From the NCBI RefSeq assembly GCF_018143015.1, contig NC_054740.1, positions 17,777,190 through 17,841,189 on the forward strand: DNA of 64,000 nt, in the 5' to 3' direction. Each line of letters opens with the position of its first letter. Position 1 is the stretch's first letter. The position numbers and the translations under genes were made by a program. A model generated the notes under the pieces. That model was given only the letters and a program-made list of their open reading frames with translations, was not told the origin of the DNA and did not search any database. This DNA is from Lytechinus variegatus (taxonomy: Eukaryota; Echinodermata; Echinoidea; Temnopleuroida; Toxopneustidae). Shown in pieces: positions 1-13,300 of this stretch.

Positions 1-1357
1 AAGAGGTATTTGCTACCTTTTTACAAGTTTAAGTGGTTCACCTTTTTTCTTCTCAACATTGATTTTCAAAAGTTCTCACAGAATATCAAAACAGAATGTA
101 AAATTGTTTCATTCTTTGCATCAGTATTTCATTTTAGATGTTTCTTTTCCAACATACATTCTATATTATTGAGATATTTACACAAATCACTCTATAAGAA
201 TAAACGGATTGTAAAGATGAATAATGACATGTTAATTGTAATACAACTCTGTCCTCATTTAATGAGTGCTATGAAAAGATTAGAAACTCAAATAGTTTGA
301 TACAAAAGGGCAGATACAAAATGATACATACAGTTGGTTCTGGGAATGAAAGCAACAAAGCGGATGGAAGGAGAACAATATGACTGGCTTCAAAAAACAA
401 CAATTTGGGATAAAATTACAAGAATTCACCATAAAAAGGGGCCATAGACTCAAGAACATTAAATAATCTCAAGAACATTGGGAGATGGTGAATAATGTAT
501 ATTCAAGCATGCCATTAAGGCAAATTGCGCACACAAAAAACTACAAAACTGAAATTAGGAAGAATTCATGTCCAATTTGACTTTCAATTGCTATATTAAA
601 ATTAAAGCAAGCTAAATGACTAAGAATATTTCTAAGAATGATATATGGTATACCATCCAATTAACTCAATCTGAGTTATCTATCAATCATATCACAGCAT
701 AAAACCAAATTCACCATCGACAGTTTTATTTGCTTTGGTTGTATTTCTTAATCTACTGACTTTTCTTATAAAAGAGCAATTATAGAGATCCTAACTGAAT
801 ACATGTTGCAATATTGCCCTACCTCATATAAAGATAAGAGAACCTTTTCAATGCACTCTTGTACATAAACAAGTACCTACATTTTGCTTTTGTTCTTAGA
901 AAACAAGGAAGCATGTTTTATTCTACACTGATTTCAGTAATACACCAAAGTCAGCTTTTTTGTGCGATGCAAGCAAAACTTTTAAGTACAATCAATTCAC
1001 TTCATATCATGCTTCCAATGCATATGTTCCATACTGAAGCTTAAAGGAACAACTGATTTGTAAACTTTCTACCAGTGCAATGTATAAAATAAGCATGTAA
1101 ATCAACAAGCTTTTGTGATTACATTACATATGCATGTAAATTTGCTAATGCTACAAATTCCAAATGAAAAATAATGAATGAAATCCATTACGCCAAAGAT
1201 GCTTTTGTGTTACAGAAGCTATTTTGGGTGCATGAGCATGACATACTGAGAATGAAATGAACTATCAATGAACAAATTTGGGTGCTTGTTAAGAGAGAAA
1301 ATGATGAGTAATAAACCCTTAGCTGTAGACCATGTAGCAATGTGAACAGTCTCTTAC
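1..1357. other. NCKAP1 intron, no exon seen
   Basis: AT-rich sequence downstream of the last NCKAP1 exon visible here. The donor directly after CTHELCPEE reads GTAAGAG on the minus strand. I looked for the next family block (around DRSLSLCNMFLDEMAK) on the minus strand and did not find it, so this is probably intron. Small ORFs here have no family features. Confidence 0.6.
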
Positions 1358-4300
1358 CTCCTCAGGGCATAGCTCATGTGTGCAATTAATGAAATGAGCA
1401 CAGATGAGGGGGAAGGCCACCGCAAAACGAGATTGGGTAGGATAGCCTAGAGACATCTCAAAGTTACGCTCAAAGATACGACTGTGGTGACTGGTGTTGG
1501 TGAAATATAACACAGAGAAATCAATCAATTGAACATTCATTACTCATTAAAATTTTCATGATTTTTTTTGTATGTTTACATAACAATTGGAATGGTGAAA
1601 CAAAAACAAAAATGAAGATCAATCCTGTTATTTCTTCACTCATCATTAAAAAAGAAGGGTATATCATTAATGTGGCTCTTCCCGGGAACTCAAAAATCAA
1701 CACTAATCATCCTCAATACAATGCCTTTTTATAACATAAACTGCTATTTCAATTTACAATCATGAAAAAAAGAGTGTAAACCAAATATGCTTAGAATGAC
1801 AAACAAAAATTAGACACAGGACTACTACATAATAAAGTGTAAAAATACTTCCAAGTAGGCTATCTTAAGATTGATCTCAAGCTGCATTTACTGGCACAAA
1901 AAATAAATGCTGTATGCATGAATGATCTTCTATTCCCAGGGTCAGCCAATATCTGCTATCTACTAAGAATTCCACTTATCTCTATGATAAGTAACTTCTA
2001 TCTAATCTAATATTACAAATGGTATGAAACCTTACGTTTTATGATACTTTAGAAGGGATAAAGACTCACCAGAAGATACTAAGATCAGATGTTTCCAAGA
2101 GAACCTCATCAGCAGCATCCACCATCAATGTATGGAAGATGATAGTGTTCATTGTTCTAGCTAGTTCAGTATTATCACCTAGGACCAAGGTAGCTCGACT
2201 GATGCTGGTATAGGCTTGTAGACGGAACCAATCAAGACGGAATCCAGTGAAGTCTGGTTGTGGACCTTCTTTCACTGTCAGTATTTAGAAAAAGACATTG
2301 ATTTGATTTTGTTAATTCATGTTCCACATTCACAAAGATGTAACAATAATATTCATGTGTATATATAAAAACTGTATGACAGATATCACAAAAATTAAAA
2401 ACAGAAATGTATTCTCACATGAAATTTTTTTTTAAATCCAAATATATGAAGGTGACATAGAAATTCTACAAGCAACTAAGACGTGTTTGGAAATAATATC
2501 TTAAGGAATTGCATGGGCTAATTTATTTAAAATATTGAAGTGGTACTTTGGACGGGATATCTGAATACTTTGTCAACAAGAATGAAAAAAATATATCTTG
2601 ATGTTCGATTGAAAATGACACTCACAGGTAGTAGTATTTCGTTGAGCCAAATTAGTTCAGAAATAGCTAAACTGTGATGCAAAATACAAACATTGAGTCT
2701 TCTTTGTTGGTCTTATACAAAGACACTCATGTGAAGAACCAATGAGATTTCTGTTCCTGCTATACGTGTGCAATCTGTGTGCATATTCTCTGCAGAAAGC
2801 TTCGAGCAGAGATCAATAGAGTTGTGTTATACCGCTAATATCAGTATGTGATATTTGAATTATTACATTTTTCACAATTATGCCAATTAATATCTTGCAT
2901 GGATGTTTTCATTGAATTTAGAAAATACAAGAGCACTTTCAATCAGTATAATGCCAATAACCTCTTATACTCTTAATAACATATACAATCATTACAATTG
3001 TCAACAATTCAGTTTCTGTCACAAAGTGTTACTATAAAAGATAAAGAAGGGTACAAGTTAGTGCTAATTATCAAAGCATTATAAAACATAGAACATGGAC
3101 AGCTGAACACAGGATTCCCTACGCAGTCCACAGATATTTGTCATGCCATTTGCTGCCTCTGTCCATCCAACCATTTTGTTTTCCACTCAAAGATAACGGA
3201 TACAGAAAAGCTCTTGACTGTGGACTGGTGGAGCGATAATAACTTTACCTTGTTTAACATTGAGTGATTCCAAGGTCTGTACAAAGGATGATAAGATGAT
3301 GGATTCATCTTCTGGGCACATGGTAAGACTCTGCAACAAGATAAAGAGATGTTATAAAACCTTTGGTGAAAGATTGCTAAAGGGAGAAAATACAATTAAT
3401 AAAATGTGTACCTGTTTGTAGAGTTGAGTGAAGTGGTGTTAAATGCAAAAAGAATCATGGAATTATGAAAATTTTTAATGTACAGGTCCAAAACATTGAA
3501 ACCAATTGAGATTGTTAATGTCAGTCAATGTGAGTAAAATTAATATCCAAAATTAAAGGTGAATTGAATAAAATAACTGTGCAAGTTTTAAATATACAAA
3601 GAGTACTGTATAAAAATACCAACATTCCTATGTATACATATTTGAATTTTTTTTTCATCTAAAAATAACAACATTCTCAGTAAATATCATAAATCATATA
3701 TTACAGTGGTAAGAAAGTGGCTGAAGCATAAGACTAACCTTGACAATGTTGTTGAGCACGATAGCATCATATCCATTGAGATACTGGATGTAGTAGTCTT
3801 GCAGGACATAGAAATACTTCTTCACAAGACCTACGGAGCAAGGGAAATAAATCTCTCATTATCATCCTATCAAGAATGATTTCATTTTTCTCAGTGGATT
3901 GTTGGAGTTGAATTTCACAACTCCAACAATGCAAAAATATCCGCTAAATAGCTATTACTACCACTTTGCTTGTTGTTATCAATGATTTTGCATGGTTTTT
4001 TTCTTGTAAACAATGAAAATGTATTTTTGTCTAAAATCAATCATTCGATCATATCTAATGCAATTAATTTCAAACATTGCAATTGATCATTGGACTATTT
4101 ATAGCAACACAAAGTATGAATTAATTTATTGACACAGAAAATGCTTTATCAATAACACATTTTTGAATGCATGGCAAAGATTATTCTGTCTACACCCCTT
4201 AGACATACCACATAGTTCCTTGCTAGAAATGAACAAACTTTTCACTACTTCACAAATCTAGACCCGGGTCTTAAAAAAGATGGTGTACGATGATAGCTAA

Positions 4301-7300
4301 GCTTTGTGTTATGGGACCCTGGGGTGCGCTTCACAAAGAGTTAAGTATGACTTAGAGTCACGCGTAAACACCCATGTGTACATGTTATTTTACTCGTAAT
4401 CTCATTGATGGATATACAGTAGAGTGCATCCTATGCACATGATTTGACCAATGAGGTGATGCGTTATATACTACATGCGACTGTGAATCAAATTTAGATC
4501 TTTGTGAAAAACCCCCCTAGTCTCTACAGAATGTTCTTATCCATTTTTAAGAACCTGTTTAAGACTTACCACGTAGTTCCTCGATGTAGAAGAGTAGCTC
4601 TGGTAGATGATGATCCACAAGATCATCCATGACTGGTTTATTCTTGAGCTTAGGGTGAGGATGCTCAGTGTGTCTTACAAGCCACAGGATCTCATCGCGA
4701 GCAAACGCAAGACCCATGAAGACATACAAAGCCTAAACAATTAAACAATGTCAATTATGTATTACAGAATAATAATGAGTCAATATATTAATACAGTAAT
4801 ATTTACAAGAAAATAAACTGGAGAGGAAACTTTTGATAATTGCTATTTGTTATCATTTCTTTAGTCTCATCCTTAATGAATTGTTGACATTTGTCAACAT
4901 CCTTTGAATATCACGTAGAAACTTTGGCTATCTTTATCTCTAAATAAAAGTTCAGGTGAAAGCTAATTAGAAGGATGATGTTTATAATCGTATTATTGTT
5001 ATATTTTCTGCGTATTATGAAATGTGAGCGATAAGATGATTTTGTTTGTGCATGACAACTGATGAATTTCTTCAATCAATTATAGAGGGAGAGAAAGAAA
5101 GAAAATGAAGAGATAACTCCTGTAGCTAACCTTTGGTCCCAGTAACCCAGGCTGATCAGAGATGATGGTGATGAGCTCCTTTAGAGCTGTCCTCAAGAAC
5201 TTTCTTCTCTCCTTGTGAAGGCCAGGTCTGAAGATTAAATGACATTAATACAATGATAATAACAAAATATGAATGACATTTGCAATAAGAACAAAGAAGT
5301 AAGAGAAGCAGGAGAAAGGAGGAAGAGTAGTGGCAGTAGAAGGAGGAGGTGGAAGAGGAGGAAGAAACAGAGAAGTAGTAGGAGGAGGAAGAGGGAGAGG
5401 AGGAGAAGGAAGAAGACAAAGAGTAGAAGTAGGAGTAGGTGGAGATGAAGGAGAAGAATGAGGTGTAGGGGTAAGAGGATGAGAAGAAGGGCAGAAGGAG
5501 AAGGAAAGAAGGAAGCAAAATACTTACGCATAATTCAATGCATGGGTAGCCGCATCCTTCACTTCTTGGGCTTTCTTACTGAACCTGAAAAGATAAAACA
5601 AAACATGGGAAATAAAATACAGGCAACATTCTTCAAGCAATCAACAGATGTGATTTCATTTATGTAAACAATTAGTGTTTTTTAAGGGTCTGACTAAAAA
5701 CCATGCTTGAATGCTAATGCACACATGATATGATGAAAGTGTAATGCAATTGGAAATTTAAATACAGTTTTAATCTGACTTTTTGACACACCCCATGGTT
5801 TTTAATTTCGAAAATACAATTTCTGGCGTTCACCCAGAAAACAAGATTGCATTGATCAATCTGATAAATAAGTCAGAAAAAAAAATCTAGGAACCAACAG
5901 AATTTGAACATCTCATCTACTGATTGCTGATCAGTGACTCTACCACAACGCCATCACTGGTCCACAGTCAGGATGAAATAGGAAAAAACACCTCAGTACC
6001 TTTCATTTTTAATCTGACTTGCGTTCTTAGTCCATGGCAGAATAACAACGCAAGCCTTGACATCCAATTCCCTGATTTTGATTTGCATTTTCTGTGATAT
6101 TTTCTCATGCAGGACATAGACCAGAGTTAATAGAAGCAAGCCCATGTTGCTGATGGTGATCAAATGCAGCAGGAAAATGATTAAGAAACGGCATAATTTA
6201 CCCCCACAAATGAACTTGATTCTATTCCATTTCTTACCCTTTGATGGAGGTGAAGAAGACCTCAATGTATTTATGGAAGATGAGCACCTCATCACGACAC
6301 AGGGTGATACAATAAGAGCTCTGCAGGGCGGGGCGCCATAGGGCTAGGGCACGCTCATTGGTTGTCAGAAGGGTGGGGCATACCATAAATCCAACTGTCA
6401 AATCAAAAGGAATGTTAATTGTATTATTATCAGATGAATAAGGAATAAGAACCATTCTAGTATTATGAAGAGATGAAGTAATAATCCTGATCAAGGCTGC
6501 ATAACAAAATAGTAACAATCAATTGCAAAACTTGTGTATGCCAAACAAACTTGAAGTTTTTTAAAACCAAGAAACTTGCGATTGATTTTATATCTTCTGG
6601 AATTTCATATCTTCTAAAATACTTTTACTTTAACTCAGAAAAAATAGATACATATTACTGATTAAATGATACAACTTTCAGCTGTCTTTCTCTACATTGA
6701 TGGATTTATTTAAGATACTGAGTGGGTAAAATATCCAAACTAAACCAATGTATTTTTTAAATGAAAACCAAACAAAACAAAACCATGAATACTTCCCAAA
6801 TATTTTATCCGATGACTAAGGTTTATTTAAGATTTTATATTTGTATTTCTTAATATTCAATGTCACAAAGCATTTCTTTTTCTCTGAACTCACTTATAAT
6901 CCATCTCTCGAGTGTGTCAAGGGATAGGTATTCACATCTCATCTGAAAAGAGAACAAATAAGTAAAAGTGAAGTAATATTCCATCCATGAGCTTGGTAAT
7001 TGGATCAAAAGGATAACTGCATGGAAAGGTTATCTCAATTCAATCTACTTTCAATTTAAAAGTAAACTTACTGTTTCACTTTGTGCTGGGTTAAGGAGGA
7101 CATTAGGCTTGGCAACCAGACTGAGCATCTCCTGTGACCTCCACTGCTCGGCAGTCAGGTTACGACGTGGGTAAAGATGAAGGAGCGAGAACAGAGCCGA
7201 GGCTACACACTATCAATAGGGAAGAGTTAATACAAACCATACATTAATTGTTATATTGAGTTAAGGGCAATATGACCTACAGGTGGAAAAGTAGGAATAT

Positions 7301-10300
7301 AGCAGTGGATCCATGTTGCACATATAGGAGCATGGTATTAGCTGTGCAATTAATCAAGTGATCTCGGGAATTATTTTATTCATCCTACAGTGATATGTAG
7401 CCAAAATTCAATTTTTCAATAAGTTACCTTTTTTTAATGAATTTGATGGTCATGTGTGATATCATACAGTTTAGTTTGCTGCTAGAAAGCTCATGAGCAA
7501 TTCCCATTAACACATGTACAATAACACACAGCATGCTTTTGTCAGCATAGACAAATTTTGCTTTGTGACAGGTACACAATAAATGTCAATAACTGCATCA
7601 ATCTTGAATTCAGAAGTAAAGAATAATTCAAGAAAATGCTTCATCCAATAATGATCTTTGAGTGATTTCACTGAGAAGGTCAGCTCCCATTGGAATGCTC
7701 CATCACCCAATGCAATATCACACCCACCTGACTGGCACTTATTTCCCCACTGACAAATAAAGTAATATGAAAATGACATTTTCAAGATAAAGACCAACTA
7801 GTGTTCATCCCCATGAACTCCTGATGCAAGATATTGGGTGATTCCTGGTGACATTCCTGTCTCTGAATAATAAAAATAGCAAAATTAAATAAAGAGTAAA
7901 GTTTAAGATTGATCACTTACTCTCTCTAATGGGATGAATTCTTCTGCAAGCTTCTTCATTGGATGTTCGTACTCCATTATCATGGTTCCAAGACGAGCAA
8001 ATGATGGCTCACTGTAACAAGAAAAAAAAGTACCTAATATTTTGTACCATCGTAAATGATACTGAAATAAAATTAATAGTAATAGTCCTTGCAAATTGTT
8101 TATCATGGTTATGTATGGCATATTTGAACATTCATTTGTGAATATTGCTGAAAGAACTTTTGTGCAGATGAGTTTCAGATACCTTCAAGTAACCCTAGAA
8201 ATATATATCTCATCAAAAGCTCTATTGGGAAATCAGTAGAATGGATGCATCATATCTAAACAGTACTTTACTTCAAAGAGATTATCATCCAGTGCGGTAT
8301 AGAGGAAAATCAACACCCGGAGCAAGTTCTTAAATTGTACCCCCCTCCCAGCATGTAATGCTGGAGCTTTTGCTCAAATCATAACCTTCTAACTTTTGAT
8401 TCTTATTCTTTGTTCACTCATCAGATTGACATGTAGCGTTTCTTTTTCTTTTAACCTTTTTTGCACCCCATTACAGTGGCAGTCAGGTAATCTCCAGTAA
8501 TCATCATCATAAATACCTTCTTTGATTTGCTAGATCATATGCTGTGTTGTATAGGCCCAGCATGGCTTTCCTGTCCTCAACTCTAGCCAGTAGTAGTAAG
8601 ATTGAGACATACTTCACAACAAGGTCTAGGTAATTCTTGGTCATGTCAAAGTTGCAAGTCTAAATAGCATGGGATGAAAGGCAACAAAACAAATAATTAA
8701 TGCATCATTCAAAATATAATGAACATTTTATCCGATTACAAAATGATGAATATAATATGACCAAACAACTGACATTTGATAGGCTCTTCTCTCAGCAGTA
8801 GCTGAATGATTCATGTTGAGTTAAAACAGTAAAAAGCAGTGAGCAACTATCATGTAGTCCTCTAAAATTTATGGACGCTCGTCGTAACTTGTATGACAAA
8901 ATCATTCTTTGCATTTACATTTACCATACATGCATGGCAGTGATATGGTAGTTTTCTTTTATTGCTAAGAAAGCATGAATGCTTGTAAGCAATCAACCAG
9001 AAGACCGACGGCGTAAGGTCCTCTTTGAGGGACCTGGTAATGAGGATCAATGCCTTGCCAAAGGGCACTAGAGCACCAAGTGGGAATCGAACCCGGGTCA
9101 GCAGAATCCGACACCCCCATTCTATGGACTGAGCTATTGCGCCTCCTCCAAAATATGAATATTTCTCTTTTCTTTTTAGCTACACTGTATCACATCATTT
9201 GCAATTTTCTCACAAAAACAAAGAAAAATAGAGATCTATAAAAAGTTTAAAAGAATAATCAAAGAACAGTTGCAAACATCTACAGAACTTAAATTCAGGG
9301 AGGACAGAAATTACAACATAAAAAATTATGTTTGTACAGGACTACAATATTTTGCACGGTCTTTGAAATGAGTTTTCTATGGGATGATAATTAAGATTTT
9401 ACTTACAATATCCAGGTTTGTGTTGCATGTTGCTATTACAGTCAATAGTTCTGAGACATGGTCCTAGTATTGTGAAAAAAAGAGAAATGCATTAAAGGGG
9501 AAGTTCACCCTGAAGAAAACTTTGTTGTAAAAATAGCAGAAAAAATATTTAAAAATATCGGTGAAGGTTTGAGGAAAATCCGTTAAAGAGTAAGAAAGTT
9601 ATTGGAGTTCAAAGTTTTGGATTTGTGACGTCATAAACGAACAGCTGCCCCATATGTTATGTAATATAAAATGCATGAATTTCAAATTTTGTATGGTTCC
9701 TGATGACTTAATTTTGTTTTCTATTCATGATCGGGTGTGAAATGATTTGTCTATTGATATACAAACTGTATAGTAAAAACCATTTTCAATTTTCTGAGAA
9801 AATGACATTTTATTGATTTTTTACAATTCGCTATGTAGGAATGCTTCTCGCATATGACGTCACAAATCAAATAATTGAAATTCTAATAACTTTTTAATTA
9901 TTCGATGAATTTTTCTCAAACCTTCGGCAATATCTTTTATTATTTTTTCTGCTATTTTTACAATAAACTTTTTGTCAGGGTGAACTTCCCCTTTAACACA
10001 AAATAACATAAAATGCAAAAACTTGTAATCATGGTCATATGTTGATTATTATCTCTCTTCCCTCTTTAGGCCCAACTCCAACTCATTCTTATCTTATTCT
10101 CTTTATCTCTAAGGGGAGGGGGTCAAATGTTTTACGTTACTAACTTAGAGAAATAATGTTTTCTTTAACTGAGGCAATTATTTGATTTATGGAAGGTCGA
10201 CTTAGGCAGAATTACTGCTGTATTTGTTTTTTCATATCATGCTCATAAGAACGAATGGAGATATGAGAATTATTAAAAACACATGATTTGATGAATTTTG

Positions 10301-13300
10301 TTGATGCCTTCATAAAAATAAAAAAATGAAATTCAATGAGGGTCAAGAATGATAGGCATGGTATAAAGGAACACAGAGGGGTGCTTCACAAAGATTCACG
10401 TCTGACTAAAAATTTGATTTCCCAGTTTCAAGTGATATCACCAAAATTCACCAAATTAGTCAGATCATACTCGTGGGGTGTGAGAAACAACGTAATTATG
10501 GCTACTTAAAAAACTCCTCATGAAACATCATCCCCCCACTCCCTGAAAGTTTTACCTTGTATTCTAAGATATCTCTGAATGTCATGTAGTACACACTCAG
10601 CACCTTGAGAATCTCGGCCTTCCTGGTATCTATAGGACTCAGCTGACCCTGGAGGAAAATGATGCATAAACAGGAACATTTGTTTAAAAATTCTGACCTC
10701 ATAAATGTTCTTTGGCTGAATTGGCTCGCTCCAACGATCTAAAATGTAAGGTTACCTTGGTTGACTGAATCTACATGTATCATTTAATCCCAAATGGCAC
10801 ACCAAGTGGGAAGAAATCAAGAATAACTAAAGCTTACGCAGGTCCCTCACTGTAGAATGCTTCCATTTAGTGTTTCTCAAGTAAACTTAGATTGATGTTT
10901 CAAGTTAATCCTTAAAATATATTTTAACCAAAAATATTTCTTTTGTTTTGGCATCTTATTCCTCCTTTTCTCTTATCTTACCTAAGAATTTCAATGTATG
11001 AAAACAACATTTACAAACTGTTATGGACATCATCATTCTGTCTTTTCATAATCTTAGAATGGGTTTCTTAGGTAACAGAATCATATCATCATCTACTACT
11101 ACTAGGTCCACCACCACCACTATAATATTAGCCTAGGGCTACATAAATTACTATGTTGATGATAATAATCTAGGTAACTAAGAAATTCAGTTTAGAAAAA
11201 CAAGGATATACACATATACTTAGTAACAATCAACATATTTTTTTAAATTCAAAATTAAATAATAAAATCACACAATACAGAACCTATTGTCCTGTCCTTT
11301 TATAGTGTAAACAACAGAAAACATATCCCGTGCTTTTATGGCCTTGTAGTGAGTCACAAAATGGCTAATTGCTGAATGGAAACAGTAGTGTGGGGTTCTT
11401 GGCAAGTTTCATATTAGATAATGATGTATATTATAAACTCAAGAATTTGTTTTTAATATTGTAATTTACAAACTCAAACTTTGAAAAAAAATGTTATAAC
11501 TTGATATTTCCTTAATCCTGGCATCAGATGATACCACTTTCATGGATATAAACCTATTATGAACCTTGTGAAAATTGCTTTTATAATGAAGGCATATGTT
11601 ATATATTTTGCGTTGGTGTCATTTTATCAAATTCCCTGACTTAAGAAACATCCCTAAAAATTTTACGTTTTAAGTATAGTACCTTTGACCAATATGAATG
11701 AAAAGGCAATAAAATCATGAAGATAAAATCTTGGAATGCCTCCATCGAGCTAAATGAACATTTCAGTATGCATGGGACATAGGAAGTAATTGAAAAAGAT
11801 TATTCTAGTTTACTCACATGTGCATTCTTCTCTGTATGAGGAAATTTCCTGACGATACTCTTGAGACATGATTCCAGACTTTTCTCTGAGAGGAACGCTG
11901 GACGTGACTTTGGATCTTGACAAGCCTAATCATAGGAAGAAATACAACATGAGTGATTTAATAAACATGTATGACAAATACATTCACAAATGGTTTCTCC
12001 CCCCCCCCCCCTCTTTTACATTGTCTAAACATCCAACCTCCAGCATCTTGAACATGCCAGACTATTATATCCAGGTACAGATGGGAAGAAATTTCCCGCT
12101 CATCCTTACAAAACTAATGGCTTTGAAGAGCATATGAACAAAAAAAAGAAGGAAAAGGTAGACCTCCATGTCGCATTCGTTCTCGGTATCGATCAGCCAT
12201 TTTGTTTGCAAGTTTGAAAGAAGCAGAATGAACGAGACAGAACTTTTCCTTTTTTTGAGGGTCCAGTTTGTGCCTCGATGTCAGGATTCTGTGTCGCGAC
12301 CTTCATCCATATAATCGAGGTAGATTTAAGTGCATAATTTATTTTTCCCCATTTTATTTGGGGTGCTATTACAACCCCATTGCATTCACTCTAGGCGACA
12401 ACGCAATACTTACCTGTGTTAAGAAACTGGGACTCCACTCACGCGCATTTGGGCCGCCCTAGCTTAGAACTAAGCTTTGTTTCACGAAAAATTGAATATT
12501 CTTATAATTCAATACATGTAACTAATTAGATTAGTACTGTTAAATCGGTACTCACCGGTTCTTTTCTTGAATTTTCTTGAAAATTCCCACGCTTCTGGCT
12601 TCAATTCTGCTATAAATTCTGTTGCCATAGACAGCTACACATGCAACTTTATTTATAAATGGAGCGCCCCTTACGAGAGTCGCTAATGCCGCGGAAAAAT
12701 TGTTAGGCATTTTGGCCTGTGGTCAAGGCGTTCTTCTGTTCTATTTTTTTTTATAGGTATGAGATCGAAATCACAGCGACTATTCACACTGTTCCATAAT
12801 GATTCCGAAAGGAGGTGCAACACCCCCCACCCACATGGGCGCAAATCCCAGGGGGACACTTCCCCCTAACCCAAAATAGTAGGGGCACATTATCAAATGT
12901 CCCCCTACTATTTTTGTTCTTTTATATATGATGGAAAGAAATAGGCCTACATCATTTAAATCGAAGTAAAACATGTATTTTGGACGAGACGACCTTCTTT
13001 TGGGGGTGATAAACCTTCCTTTTTGTTTTTTTTTTGTTAGTTTGTTTTTGTTTTTTTTTTGCCTGTTTTCCAGCCCCTGGTCCCCTACCTTAGATTTCCA
13101 CCCTTGCCTCCCACTACTCTTGATATTGTTTGCCAATCTGCACGGGCGACGAGGGCTGGGGATGAGGAAAAGCGGTGAGACGAGAAAAAAAAATAGAAGG
13201 GAAAAGGTAACAGAAAAAAGTGAACGAAAGAAAAATTAATGGAAAATAAAAGGGAAGAGAAAATAGGGAGAAATGTGATGGGTAAAATAAATTATGGGAA

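Noticed and set aside
5156-5531. Long Ser/Leu-rich minus-strand frames near 5.2-5.5 kb
   Set aside because: They arise from a polypurine intronic tract. The real coding here is the NCKAP1 exon 5131-5227 in another frame with clear homology.
9050-9152. A free-standing tRNA gene
   Set aside because: A and B boxes are present, but the acceptor stem does not close and a SINE body follows directly.
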